DNA of 17,571 nt from an uncultured Alistipes sp. (GTDB lineage: Bacteria; Bacteroidota; Bacteroidia; Bacteroidales; Rikenellaceae). Below, piece after piece: positions 8,188-15,815 of the stretch. The stretch lies in assembly GCA_900545315.1 (NCBI GenBank), contig UQYM01000043.1, forward strand, positions 1 through 17,571, read 5' to 3'. The notes under the pieces were generated by a model, which saw nothing but the letters and a program-made list of their open reading frames with translations, did no database searches and was not told the origin of the DNA. A program made the position numbers and the translations under genes. Every line of letters begins with the position of its first letter. Within the stretch, counting starts at the first letter, position 1.

Positions 8188-9579
8188 CTATGCCTTGTTG
8201 CGAATCACCTGAGCCATCATCAGGGCCTCGGTTTTGAGTTGATCGCCGACAAAAGCCTTTGCCTCCATCATGACAATGCCACGACGAATCGGCTCAACCA
8301 GTTTCAGCTCAAATTGCAGCGTATCGCCGGGTACCACTTTTCCCCGGAATTTGACGCCATCAATTTTCATAAAATAGGTTGAATAATGCTCCGGATCGGG
8401 CACATCGTGCAAAGCCAAAATACCTCCACACTGTGCCATAGCCTCGATAATGAGGACACCCGGCATCACCGGCTCTTGCGGGAAATGCCCTACGAAGAAC
8501 GGTTCGTTCATCGTCACATTCTTGATACCGATTACATGTTCCGGATCTACATGCAATACCTTATCCACCAACAGGAAGGGAGGACGATGCGGAAGCAATG
8601 CCCGAATCTGGTTGATATCGTATTCAGGCGGTACGTTCGGGTTGTAACGGTATGACGGACGAGCCGAGTCACGTTTGATATTTTTACGCACCAACTTAGC
8701 AAACTCAGTATTCGCAAAATGGCCCGGTTTGTTGGCAACGATGCTACCCCGAATGCGGACGCCGATCAATGCCAAGTCTCCCAGCAGGTCGAGCAATTTG
8801 TGACGGGCGCACTCATTAGGGAAACGCAACTTCAGATTGTTCAGATAACCTTTGGATACCTTGATATCTTTTTTGTTGCAAAGTTTCGAAAGGTGTTCCA
8901 GCTCCTCGGGTGCGATGTCACGTTCCACAATCACGATAGCGTTATCCAGATCGCCACCCTTAATCAGATTGTTTTGCAGGAGTTGCTCAATCTCGTGCAA
9001 GAAGACGAATGTGCGGCAAGGCGCAATTCCAGATGCGAAATTGGTAATATTATCCAAACGAGCATACTGGTTACCCAGCACTTTCGAATTAAAATCGATA
9101 TTGACATTGACCGTAAACTTATCATCCGGATAAGCGGCAATCTCTACGTCTTTATCTTCGATTGAGAAGACGGTCTTTTCATTGATTTCATAATAGGCCC
9201 GATCTGCATCCTGCTCCTTGAGACCGATTCGTTCGATCGCCTCGGCATATTCGCGAGCCGAACCGTCCATGATAGGAGTTTCGGGGGCATCGACCTCCAC
9301 GATAGCGTTATCCACGCCACAAGACCAGAGAGCTGCCATCACATGTTCGATTGTGCTCACCCGCACGCCCTTACGTTCAATGGTCGTACCGCGGGCAGTG
9401 TCCACCACGTAATCGGCCAACGCCTCTACTTCAGGAGCGCCCTCCATGTCTGTTCTGCGGAATCGAATTCCACTTCCGGCCTCAGCCGGGAGAAATGTCA
9501 TCTTTACATTAAGTCCGGTGTGCAGTCCTTTCCCTTGGAAAGAGACGGGTCCGTTCAATGTCTGTTGTTTCTGCGACAT
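8188..9579 (-). CDS. lpxC/fabZ: Bifunctional UDP-3-O-acyl-GlcNAc deacetylase / 3-hydroxyacyl-ACP dehydratase (LpxC-FabZ fusion)
   Basis: The 463-residue fusion joins two enzymes. LpxC (about 1-305) is the zinc deacetylase that commits lipid A synthesis; E78 and H79 (in TIEHVMAAL), H260 and D264 (in ARHKLLDLLGD) and H287 (in KPGHFANTEF) match its catalytic and zinc-binding residues. FabZ (about 320-463) dehydrates 3-hydroxyacyl-ACP; it shows LLPHRPPFLLVDKV, with H365 in GHFPQEPVMPG and E379 in IIEAMAQ as the active pair. The fusion is a known trait of Bacteroidetes. A TTG-started extension to 9606 is possible, but the ATG at 9579 is preferred: the protein then begins MSQKQQTLNG as family members do, and the TTG lies inside the likely promoter. 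lpxD, often next to lpxC in this phylum, is not adjacent here. Confidence 0.97.
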   Translation of the reverse strand: MSQKQQTLNGPVSFQGKGLHTGLNVKMTFLPAEAGSGIRFRRTDMEGAPEVEALADYVVDTARGTTIERKGVRVSTIEHVMAALWSCGVDNAIVEVDAPETPIMDGSAREYAEAIERIGLKEQDADRAYYEINEKTVFSIEDKDVEIAAYPDDKFTVNVNIDFNSKVLGNQYARLDNITNFASGIAPCRTFVFLHEIEQLLQNNLIKGGDLDNAIVIVERDIAPEELEHLSKLCNKKDIKVSKGYLNNLKLRFPNECARHKLLDLLGDLALIGVRIRGSIVANKPGHFANTEFAKLVRKNIKRDSARPSYRYNPNVPPEYDINQIRALLPHRPPFLLVDKVLHVDPEHVIGIKNVTMNEPFFVGHFPQEPVMPGVLIIEAMAQCGGILALHDVPDPEHYSTYFMKIDGVKFRGKVVPGDTLQFELKLVEPIRRGIVMMEAKAFVGDQLKTEALMMAQVIRNKA

Positions 9580-9603
9580 GATGGTAAGAAAATAATTTAA
9601 AGA

Positions 9604-9611
9604 CAAAGATA
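9604..9611 (-). promoter_or_regulatory. Probable -7 element of the lpxC-fabZ promoter
   Basis: TATCTTTG on the minus strand fits TAnnTTTG and lies about 25 nt before the lpxC ATG. No TTG sits at the ideal 19-nt distance, so the -33 part is weak or absent. It overlaps the alternative TTG start at 9606, which argues against that start. Confidence 0.45.
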
Positions 9612-9633
9612 TTATTTTTTTTCAAAGAAATCG

Positions 9634-9641
9634 TAATTTTG
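9634..9641 (+). promoter_or_regulatory. Probable -7 element of the tonB promoter
   Basis: TAATTTTG fits TAnnTTTG and lies about 22 nt before the ATG at 9663. Nineteen nt upstream is TTA rather than TTG, so the -33 match is imperfect. It covers the alternative TTG start at 9639, supporting the ATG. The divergent lpxC element is only 22 bp away. Confidence 0.5.
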
Positions 9642-9662
9642 CTTCTCTTTTATAGCGAAGCG

Positions 9663-10565
9663 ATGTTTCAGGAGCCACAAACCAATTCCGCAGAGACTGA
9701 GGAAGAACGCGACCAACAGCCACGCCAGTACTCGTCTTACCCACCGCGCGACCCGCGTCGGCAACGGATCGTACTGCCTTTCGATCCCCGACCGGTCGAT
9801 CTGGGCACCTGGACCTATGAGCACAAAGTGGGGCTCTGTGTAGTCATCATTGCATATTTGCTTTTTGGCATTGTTTTTCTTTCGACCAAGCTGGTGGTAG
9901 GGGTAACCCCGCCCGAACAGCATACGATCTATCTGGACATGGTTCCGACGCCTGAGGAGGAGCAGAAGCCTGAAGAGCGGGAGATGACCGATGCCGAGTT
10001 GAACAGTGCGCGCAATGCCATCTCAAACGAGGATGCACTCGAGGAGGCCGATCGACAAAACGAACGTACCGCCGGTACCGGTTCGGAAGGGATTCGTCGC
10101 AGCTCGGACGGAGGTCCCATTCCGGACGAAATTGCGGATGAAGCGGATGCGGTTGCTGCACGAATGCGGGCTTCGAAAGCGGCCTACGAAAAGGGGCTTC
10201 GCGAACAGCAGGATATGATCGACCGACACAACGCCAACAAACAGAAACAGACAGAGCAGGGCAAAAAGCAGCAAGACGTTCGGGTTAAGGGCAACGTTTT
10301 GATCACCTTCTCGCTGGCAGGACGCACCTTTACCTATATGCATGTACCGGCCTACCAGTGTGAAGGGAGCGGACAGGTGGTCGTTGCCATCACCGTCAAC
10401 CGCAACGGCAAGGTCACCTCGGCCAATATCAAAAGCAGCTCTTCACAGGAGGATTGCCTAACGGATCGGGCCATAGAGGCGGCACGTCTGTCACGTTTCA
10501 ACCTCGACGCCTCGGCTCCGGCCAGTCAATCGGGCACCATCACCTACCTTTTCCAGCGACAATAA
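9663..10565 (+). CDS. tonB: Energy transducer TonB-family protein
   Basis: The 300-residue product fits a TonB-like protein that passes proton-motive-force energy from the inner membrane to outer-membrane receptors. A charged, Pro-rich cytoplasmic N-terminus (about 1-54) is followed by one membrane segment (about 55-80, VGLCVVIIAYLLFGIVFLS). A long acidic and Gln/Lys-rich periplasmic spacer leads to a C-terminal TonB domain (about 215-300) with GSGQVVVAITVNRNGKVTSA and a final TITYLFQ strand. Cysteines in AYQCEGSG and SQEDCLTD may pair. The ATG start at 9663 is chosen over a TTG at 9639 because the latter lies in the promoter. No ExbB, ExbD or receptor gene is adjacent, so its partner system is unknown. 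It is divergent from lpxC and is followed by fabI after about 400 bp. Confidence 0.88.
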   Translation: MFQEPQTNSAETEEERDQQPRQYSSYPPRDPRRQRIVLPFDPRPVDLGTWTYEHKVGLCVVIIAYLLFGIVFLSTKLVVGVTPPEQHTIYLDMVPTPEEEQKPEEREMTDAELNSARNAISNEDALEEADRQNERTAGTGSEGIRRSSDGGPIPDEIADEADAVAARMRASKAAYEKGLREQQDMIDRHNANKQKQTEQGKKQQDVRVKGNVLITFSLAGRTFTYMHVPAYQCEGSGQVVVAITVNRNGKVTSANIKSSSSQEDCLTDRAIEAARLSRFNLDASAPASQSGTITYLFQRQ

Positions 10566-10913
10566 CCGATCGCCGCACACAGCCTTCCGAGGGCGCCATT
10601 CAAGACGAATGTCGATCGTGGCACACAACCTTCCTACAACGCTATTGATACCGAATGCGACTTGATCGAGTATCGACAGGTTCACGACCCACCCGCAAAG
10701 AACTGTACAAACGCCTCTTTCTACTGCCAATCAGCATATAATTTCAAGAGAGACCTTGATCATAGTCTCAGGAACAGCGATGGTCTTAACCTTGTAGTGA
10801 GCGCCGTTAACTGCGAATGACCATTCATCGAGCAGAAGATTTCCGGATTTCCTATTTACGTACGGTTGTCGAGGAGGTGGACAGCCAGCGACAGGTAGGA
10901 CAGAACGTATCAG
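10566..10913. other. Spacer between tonB and fabI
   Basis: No intact gene and no clear tonB terminator was seen. The left part has an imperfect direct repeat (10575-10611 and 10621-10657, about 27 of 37 positions alike, counted by eye). The right part holds a protein-like minus-strand stretch described separately, and the end merges with the fabI promoter. Confidence 0.45.
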
Positions 10914-10920
10914 TTGCCAT
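10731..10920 (-). other. Protein-like minus-strand stretch, possible frameshifted small gene or remnant
   Basis: On the minus strand one frame is open from about 10930 to a TGA at 10731 and reads like real protein in its last 40 codons, including DEWSFAVNGAHYKVK and IAVPETMIKVSLEII. It has no ATG near its start. A second frame starts with an ATG at 10918-10920 and gives MATDTFCPTCR, stopping after 22 codons; skipping one base near 10856 would join the two into about 62 residues with a CxxC pair. I do not recognise the product. It overlaps the fabI promoter region. It could be a decayed gene, a sequencing-error frameshift or chance. Confidence 0.25.
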
Positions 10921-10943
10921 TCCGGGATATTTTAGTACCTTTG
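10914..10943 (+). promoter_or_regulatory. Promoter of fabI
   Basis: TTG (10914-10916), a 19-nt spacer and TACCTTTG (10936-10943) match the Bacteroidetes promoter consensus. Transcription would start near 10950, about 18 nt before the fabI ATG at 10968. The TTG at 10914 could be read as an upstream start codon in frame with fabI, but it is better explained as the -33 element. Confidence 0.8.
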
Positions 10944-10967
10944 CTCCGACCAATTTATAAAAACAAT

Positions 10968-11816
10968 ATGGCATATAATCTTCTTAAAGGGAAAAAGGGC
11001 CTCATTTTCGGGGCACTGAACGAGCAGTCGATTGCCTGGAAGGTGGCACAGCGTGCCGTTGAAGAGGGCGCAGAGATCGTACTGACGAATACTCCCGTAT
11101 CGATCCGCATGGGTACCATCAACGAACTGGCCAAAGCCTGCAATGCACCTGTGGTCCCAGCCGATGCCACCAACGTGAAGGACCTGGAAAACCTGATCGA
11201 CAAGTGCATGGAGCACTTCGGAGGCAAATTCGATTTCATTCTCCACTCGATCGGCATGTCCCCCAACGTCCGCAAAGGCCGTACCTATGACGATCTGGAC
11301 TACGATTTTTTGGCCAAGACGCTTGACATATCAGCCATTTCATTCCACAAGGTGATTCAGGTTGCCCGCAAGAAAGACGCCATCAATGACTGGGGTTCAA
11401 TCGTAGCACTGACCTACATCGCTGCACAGCGTACCCTTTACGGATATAACGATATGGCCGATGCCAAAGCGCTGCTTGAATCGATTGCCCGCAGCTTCGG
11501 GTACATCTATGGCCGTGAAAAATTTGTCCGGATCAACACCGTATCACAATCTCCTACCCCCACAACGGCCGGCAAAGGGGTCTTGGGCATGGAGGATCTG
11601 CTCGAATATGCAGACCGTGTCTCTCCGCTGGGCAATGCAACGGCTGACGATTGCGCCGGTTACGTGCTGACCCTCTTCTCGGACCTGACCCGCAAAGTGA
11701 CGATGCAGAATCTGTATCACGACGGTGGTTTCTCGAGCATGGGTATGAGCCGCAAAGCGATGGCAACCTATGGCAAGGGTCTCGAAGTCGAATACCGCGA
11801 TATTCAGAAAAAATAA
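10968..11816 (+). CDS. fabI: Enoyl-[acyl-carrier-protein] reductase (NADH) FabI
   Basis: The 282-residue product catalyses the last step of each fatty acid elongation round, reducing trans-2-enoyl-ACP with NAD(P)H. It is a short-chain dehydrogenase fold with the nucleotide-binding LIFGALNEQSIAWKVAQ near the start. Y150, Y160 and K167 (in ALTYIAAQRTLYGYNDMADAK) keep the Y-x9-Y-x6-K spacing of E. coli FabI Y146/Y156/K163, and HSIGMSP lies at about 93-99. Length is about 20 residues above E. coli FabI, as in other Bacteroidetes. The ATG at 10968 is chosen because its promoter covers the only upstream alternative. A perfect 13-bp terminator follows directly, so it is a single-gene transcript. It works downstream of FabZ, encoded nearby. 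Confidence 0.97.
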   Translation: MAYNLLKGKKGLIFGALNEQSIAWKVAQRAVEEGAEIVLTNTPVSIRMGTINELAKACNAPVVPADATNVKDLENLIDKCMEHFGGKFDFILHSIGMSPNVRKGRTYDDLDYDFLAKTLDISAISFHKVIQVARKKDAINDWGSIVALTYIAAQRTLYGYNDMADAKALLESIARSFGYIYGREKFVRINTVSQSPTPTTAGKGVLGMEDLLEYADRVSPLGNATADDCAGYVLTLFSDLTRKVTMQNLYHDGGFSSMGMSRKAMATYGKGLEVEYRDIQKK

Positions 11817-11839
11817 TCGCACCATTTAACAACCGCAAT

Positions 11840-11874
11840 AATAAAGGCTGCCCTCTCAGGCAGCCTTTATTTTA
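11840..11874 (+). terminator. Intrinsic terminator of fabI
   Basis: A perfect 13-bp stem (11840-11852 with 11859-11871), a 6-nt loop CTCTCA and a T-rich tail lie 23 nt after the fabI stop codon. The T-rich end on the plus strand fits rightward transcription. Confidence 0.92.
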
Positions 11875-12267
11875 TTCATTCCTATGCTTTGATTCGAGTC
11901 TTAAAAGGCTTTTCTCTATTCTATACTGTTTTTGTTTGCAGCACACCTGAGACACGGGTCTGCTCCACCTTACATCTTTCACACTTCCCATATTCCTCAC
12001 CCAATTCATATCCCTCTTTATCGAACGGGCTCAGACATTTTGCACAAGGCGACTTTGCACTACCGGAACCTGCTCTCTTCCCCAAAACATTCTGAAAACA
12101 ATTGGAGACTGGCGACCGTTCTTCAACGGCGACGACAAACATCGGTGCCACGCCTCAGTCCGCGCCATCAGTTCACAAAACCGTTAGTCCCCACACCGAA
12201 CCAAACGTCAACGTCAAAACTTGCCGCCGCGTTTCTTCCCTCCCCGCAACACCTACCACCTAATTGC
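11875..12267. other. Non-coding stretch between the convergent fabI and M28 genes
   Basis: Open frames exist on both strands but none resembles a known protein and none has a promoter match. A minus-strand frame (11921-12151) with two CxxC pairs was considered and not accepted. The stretch lies between two terminators and may be untranscribed. Confidence 0.45.
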
Positions 12268-12307
12268 AAAAAAGGAGCAGGAGGTTAAGCACCTTCTGCT
12301 CCTTTTT
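12268..12307 (-). terminator. Terminator for the M28 peptidase gene, likely bidirectional
   Basis: A 17-bp stem with one mismatch (12269-12285 with 12291-12307) and a 5-nt loop TAAGC is flanked by A runs on the left and T runs on the right, so both strands carry a T tract. It lies about 95 nt past the stop codon of the minus-strand peptidase gene. On the plus strand it would back up the fabI terminator. Confidence 0.85.
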
Positions 12308-12400
12308 ATTGCGAAATGATTTGCACCGATCAACAGGGCAAGATCAAACGAACTGACCTTCACCGCCCACTATGACCGGATTCGCACCTCATCGAACGAA

Positions 12401-13891
12401 CTATCGATTTGCAATATTGATCACAGCAATGCACATGGCACGAGCGGCATCAGCCATAATCACCGGATCAAGCTGGTCGATCGTATCGGCCGGCACATGG
12501 TAGGCCTGAGGCCACGGGCCACCGGTAGCACGCAGTTCGATGGTCGGGATCTTCTCATTTTGGAACGCATTACCATCGGTAAAGAGGGTCGTTGCGTAGC
12601 TCCAATCTTTCATGACCGTCGAGAAGGGGCGACGGGCCCAATTCTCTGAACCATCCCGGAAGTAGGGAACCAGATCTTTCCACTCGTTGGCTGTATTAAC
12701 CATTAGGCCGTTGCCTTTACCCAACATATCGACATTGACCATGCAGGCGATCTTCTCTTTGGGATAGGGCAGGCTTGCCAGATAATGATATGCACCCAAC
12801 ACACCCAACTCTTCAGCGGCAAACAGCACAACGATCACACTGCGTTTCATCTTCACCCCTGAAGTTGCCAAAGCCTTGGCTGCCGACATCATGATCACCG
12901 ATCCCGACACGTTATCCAGGGCACCTGGATACATCTCCGGCAACATTCCCAGGTGGTCAAGATGCGCACCAAGTACGATATATTCGTTTTTGAGCACCGG
13001 ATCGGAACCCTCGATCACACCGACAATATTAGCCGTGGTCGTATTGGGATGGAACTCGGTCTGAGCCGCCAGACTAACCGTACGTCCCGTAAACACCGGT
13101 TTCCCTTTAAAGGCTTTGAAACGGTCCCGCCACTGATCCAGCGAACGTCCGGTACCGGCCAACAGCTCGTTTGCCGCATCACGACCGATAAACGCCACTA
13201 CTACATCATCCTGAGCCCGACGTGGGAACGGATTGGCATATTTCGAAATAAACAGCACACCAGCCGCACCGGCTTCAGCCGCTGCAGCGATTTTGGCCCC
13301 TGCCCGCTGGTATTTGCTCCACATCTTCAGCGTGTCGAGATTCTTACCCTGGTAAGGATAACCACCCTCACAAAGCACAATCTTACCCCGAACATCGACA
13401 CCTTTATAATCATCGTATTTCAACTCCGGAGCCGTCACGCCATAACCGACATAAACCACTTCGCCATTCACCTCGCCATTGCCGGAGAGTGCCGTAGGGA
13501 AATAATCTTTCCGAGGCTGATACTCTTTGACAATCGTATCCTTGCCAATTTTGAAATAGGCTTTCAGGTAGCCCACTCCCTGTACATCATTGTAGGGCTG
13601 TGCAAAGGTATTTTCGTACGTACCGTTATCTCCCATCGGTTTGAGTCCCCACGCTTTGAAATGGTCGATCACATAGGCTGCAGCCTTATCATAACCGACA
13701 TCCCCCGAACGACGTCCACGATACTCATCCTTCAACAGCTCATGCGCGAAGGTGTGAATATCCTCAGGAGTTACCGTGTGAAATGCCTTCATCATCGCCT
13801 TCTGCTGATCACTCAGTTGCGAAGGTTGGTTCTGGGCCATCATCTGTCCTGCACAGAACAGGACGGCCAAAGTCAGAATCAGTTTTTTCAT
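12401..13891 (-). CDS. Secreted M28-family zinc metallopeptidase
   Basis: The 496-residue product is a predicted exported aminopeptidase-like enzyme. A signal peptide (MKKLILTLAVLFCAGQMMAQ) ends at about residue 20 and has no clear lipobox, so it is likely periplasmic or secreted. A PA-type insert domain (about 140-280) splits the peptidase fold. The M28 two-zinc site is complete: H310 and D312 (GAHLDHLG), bridging D326 (GALDNVSG), E360 as general base with E361 (FAAEELG), D388 (VNVDMLG) and H465 (AYHVPADT). The motif GALDN replaces the more common GADDN but keeps the metal-binding Asp. An in-frame TTG at 13900 is possible, but the ATG at 13891 begins the signal peptide directly. No promoter match was seen. 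Substrate is not predictable. Confidence 0.93.
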   Translation of the reverse strand: MKKLILTLAVLFCAGQMMAQNQPSQLSDQQKAMMKAFHTVTPEDIHTFAHELLKDEYRGRRSGDVGYDKAAAYVIDHFKAWGLKPMGDNGTYENTFAQPYNDVQGVGYLKAYFKIGKDTIVKEYQPRKDYFPTALSGNGEVNGEVVYVGYGVTAPELKYDDYKGVDVRGKIVLCEGGYPYQGKNLDTLKMWSKYQRAGAKIAAAAEAGAAGVLFISKYANPFPRRAQDDVVVAFIGRDAANELLAGTGRSLDQWRDRFKAFKGKPVFTGRTVSLAAQTEFHPNTTTANIVGVIEGSDPVLKNEYIVLGAHLDHLGMLPEMYPGALDNVSGSVIMMSAAKALATSGVKMKRSVIVVLFAAEELGVLGAYHYLASLPYPKEKIACMVNVDMLGKGNGLMVNTANEWKDLVPYFRDGSENWARRPFSTVMKDWSYATTLFTDGNAFQNEKIPTIELRATGGPWPQAYHVPADTIDQLDPVIMADAARAMCIAVINIANR

Positions 13892-14016
13892 CTTTGTCAA
13901 ATCCTATTGTTGATATTTAAATTGAGTTAGACCTTTATTCTTAATCTGCTTACATTAACCGTTAATCACACACTTTCATCTCGACATTCCATACGTATCG
14001 CAAGTCGGGACAGAAA

Positions 14017-14047
14017 TATGGCCGAAGCAACTTTCTCTTCGGCCATA
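14017..14047 (-). terminator. Probable terminator of gldE
   Basis: A perfect 11-bp stem (14017-14027 with 14037-14047) and a 9-nt loop lie 36 nt after the gldE stop codon. The minus-strand tail is only moderately T-rich (TTTCTGT), so termination may be less efficient than at the other hairpins here. Confidence 0.65.
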
Positions 14048-14082
14048 AACTTCTATATCTTAACGTCTCACCACGCAAAAAA

Positions 14083-15378
14083 TTATTGTCCGACCACTAC
14101 ACGAACCTTATCGATCCGATAATTGCTGACCACCTCTGCGGTCAGGGTCAATTTCCGACAATAGATCACCTCTCCCTGATGCAAGAAATCACGCCGGATC
14201 TCCAACATCAATCCGGCAATGGTCTCGGCATCACCCCGGAAGTTATCCAAATAGTCATCATCCAGACCCAACACCTTAAGCATATCATTCAGATGCGTTT
14301 TACCATCAAAGATATAGGTATCGGCAGCAATCTTCGTGTAAAACTGCTGTTGTACATCCGATTCATCGGAGATCTCACCCACAATCTCCTCCAGAATATC
14401 CTCCAGTGAAATCAACCCCAACGTCGAACCATACTCATCCACCACAATGGCAATATGGATCTTTTGGGTCTGGAACTCCTCCAACAGGCTGTTGATCTTC
14501 TTGTGTTCGGGGACGAAGTAGGGCTTACGGCAAAGGTTTGTCCATTCGAAATCGTCACCCGAGGCGATATAGGGTAACACATCCTTGACATAGAGAATAC
14601 CCCGGACATTATCCAGGTTCTCCTGATAGACCGGGATACGCGAATAACCCGACTGCATAATCACTTCGCGAACCTTGTCAAAATTATCCTCCTCATCCAA
14701 AGCAACCACCTCGACACGGGAACGCATGATCTCCCCCACCTCGGTATTGACAAAATCGACAATACCCGAGAGGATCTTCTTCTCCTCGACCGTCTGGTCG
14801 GAGGTCATTTCGATCGCATTGGAGAGCTCATCCATCGAAATGTTCACCTGTTTTTGAGACATTCGACGGTTGATCAGATTGCCCGAGCTGATCAGCAGAC
14901 GGCAAATTGGACGAAACAACATGCAAAAAAATCGCAATGGAACGGCCATCAAACCGATCACCCGCATCGAATTGAAGTTGGCAAAGATCTTCGGCATGAT
15001 TTCGCCAAAGAGCAGCAACAGGAAGGTGACGATCACCATCTTAACCAGAAATTCCACGCCATCGGCTCCGCCGAAATCGATCCACGAGTCGATCAATGCG
15101 TTGGAAAGCACAACGATGCAGATATTGACCAGGTTATTGGCCACCAGAATTGTCGAAAGCAAATACTCGGATTGATCGAGCAGTTTTACTGCGGCATTGT
15201 TGCTACGGGAAGGATGGCTGTGCAGCCCCTCAATTTGGTGGGGGGACAACGAAAAAAAGGCCGTTTCAGAAGCAGAAACCAAAGCCGAGCAGCAGAGCAA
15301 CACCACAATGACCGCCAACAACAGGTAATCCTGCAAAACAAACGGATGAAAAACGATAGCTGAAATAAAATTCAACAT
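14083..15378 (-). CDS. gldE: GldE-type membrane protein of the CNNM/CBS/CorC family
   Basis: The 431-residue product has the domain order of GldE and related hemolysin-C/CorC proteins. A DUF21/CNNM membrane domain (about 10-195) begins with a hydrophobic segment, SASETAFFSLS and LLFGEIMPK. A CBS pair (about 205-330) includes YSRIPVYQENLDNVRGI and IAIVVDEYGSTLGLISLEDILEEIVGEI, and a C-terminal CorC_HlyC domain (about 345-430) contains FRGDAETIAGLMLE. GldE is linked to gliding and the type IX secretion apparatus in some Bacteroidetes, but no other gld gene is adjacent and close relatives transport Mg2+ or other cations, so the role is uncertain. The ATG at 15378 is preferred to the GTG just before it. 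A terminator-like hairpin ends about 12 nt upstream of the start. Confidence 0.85.
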   Translation of the reverse strand: MLNFISAIVFHPFVLQDYLLLAVIVVLLCCSALVSASETAFFSLSPHQIEGLHSHPSRSNNAAVKLLDQSEYLLSTILVANNLVNICIVVLSNALIDSWIDFGGADGVEFLVKMVIVTFLLLLFGEIMPKIFANFNSMRVIGLMAVPLRFFCMLFRPICRLLISSGNLINRRMSQKQVNISMDELSNAIEMTSDQTVEEKKILSGIVDFVNTEVGEIMRSRVEVVALDEEDNFDKVREVIMQSGYSRIPVYQENLDNVRGILYVKDVLPYIASGDDFEWTNLCRKPYFVPEHKKINSLLEEFQTQKIHIAIVVDEYGSTLGLISLEDILEEIVGEISDESDVQQQFYTKIAADTYIFDGKTHLNDMLKVLGLDDDYLDNFRGDAETIAGLMLEIRRDFLHQGEVIYCRKLTLTAEVVSNYRIDKVRVVVGQ

Positions 15379-15389
15379 CACGATTACTA

Positions 15390-15418
15390 AAAAAAGGGCC
15401 GGAACACACTTGTTCCGG
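15390..15418 (-). terminator. Terminator-like hairpin immediately upstream of gldE
   Basis: An 8-bp perfect stem CCGGAACA / TGTTCCGG (15399-15406 with 15411-15418), a 4-nt loop and a run of seven T on the minus strand give a clear rho-independent terminator form. It would stop transcripts coming from ftsZ. Because the T run ends only about a dozen nt before the gldE start codon, it could also act as an attenuator of gldE. Confidence 0.8.
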
Positions 15419-15815
15419 TCATATTGTCAAACAACTTCCGCGGCGAAACTACGTTCGCGTTCTTGTTGCATGTTTCTCACGATCCGCACGCTATACTCAT
15501 TATCGGTACAACCTGAGCCCCCTTGCCCAACAGCGTTGCCTTGCACTGGCCAACTTAAATAGCCTCTTCCGGCAACAGTCTCTGCTTAACAGACAAGCAT
15601 CTCTCCGAGCAGGCTTTCCCACTCGAGCATCCGCTCATCAACAAACAGCCCGCGCTACATTGCTATAAACGGGTTTAAGACAATAGACACCCCATTAAAC
15701 AGGCAACTTCGCTATTCCATTCGTGCCATCCAGCCGAACCCAGTTGCGAGCTAACCTTGCCACCTACAGTTTGACCGAGCTGTTATCCTTGGTCACCGAC
15801 TCTGGGAATGAGCAA
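15419..15815. other. 397-bp non-coding stretch 3' of ftsZ
   Basis: No frame shows recognisable protein, no RNA family was recognised and no TAnnTTTG element was found on the minus strand that could serve gldE. It is probably a long 3' untranslated region of ftsZ ending at the hairpin at 15399-15418. An unannotated RNA cannot be excluded. Confidence 0.45.

Noticed and set aside
9847..10343. Minus-strand frames opposite tonB
   Set aside because: Ser/Arg-rich shadows without family features; the plus frame has the membrane segment and TonB domain.
11921..12151. Minus-strand frame of 76 codons with CAKC and CERC pairs, zinc-ribbon-like
   Set aside because: No promoter match, low-complexity remainder, position between two terminators, and no similarity I recognise; the two pairs can arise by chance.
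13897..13905. TAGGATTTG before the M28 gene as a promoter -7 element
   Set aside because: It has three bases instead of two between TA and TTTG, lacks a -33 match, and would start the transcript at or past the ATG.
12953..13930. Plus-strand open frame of 325 codons opposite the M28 peptidase gene
   Set aside because: Antisense shadow; the minus-strand product has a signal peptide and a complete zinc site.
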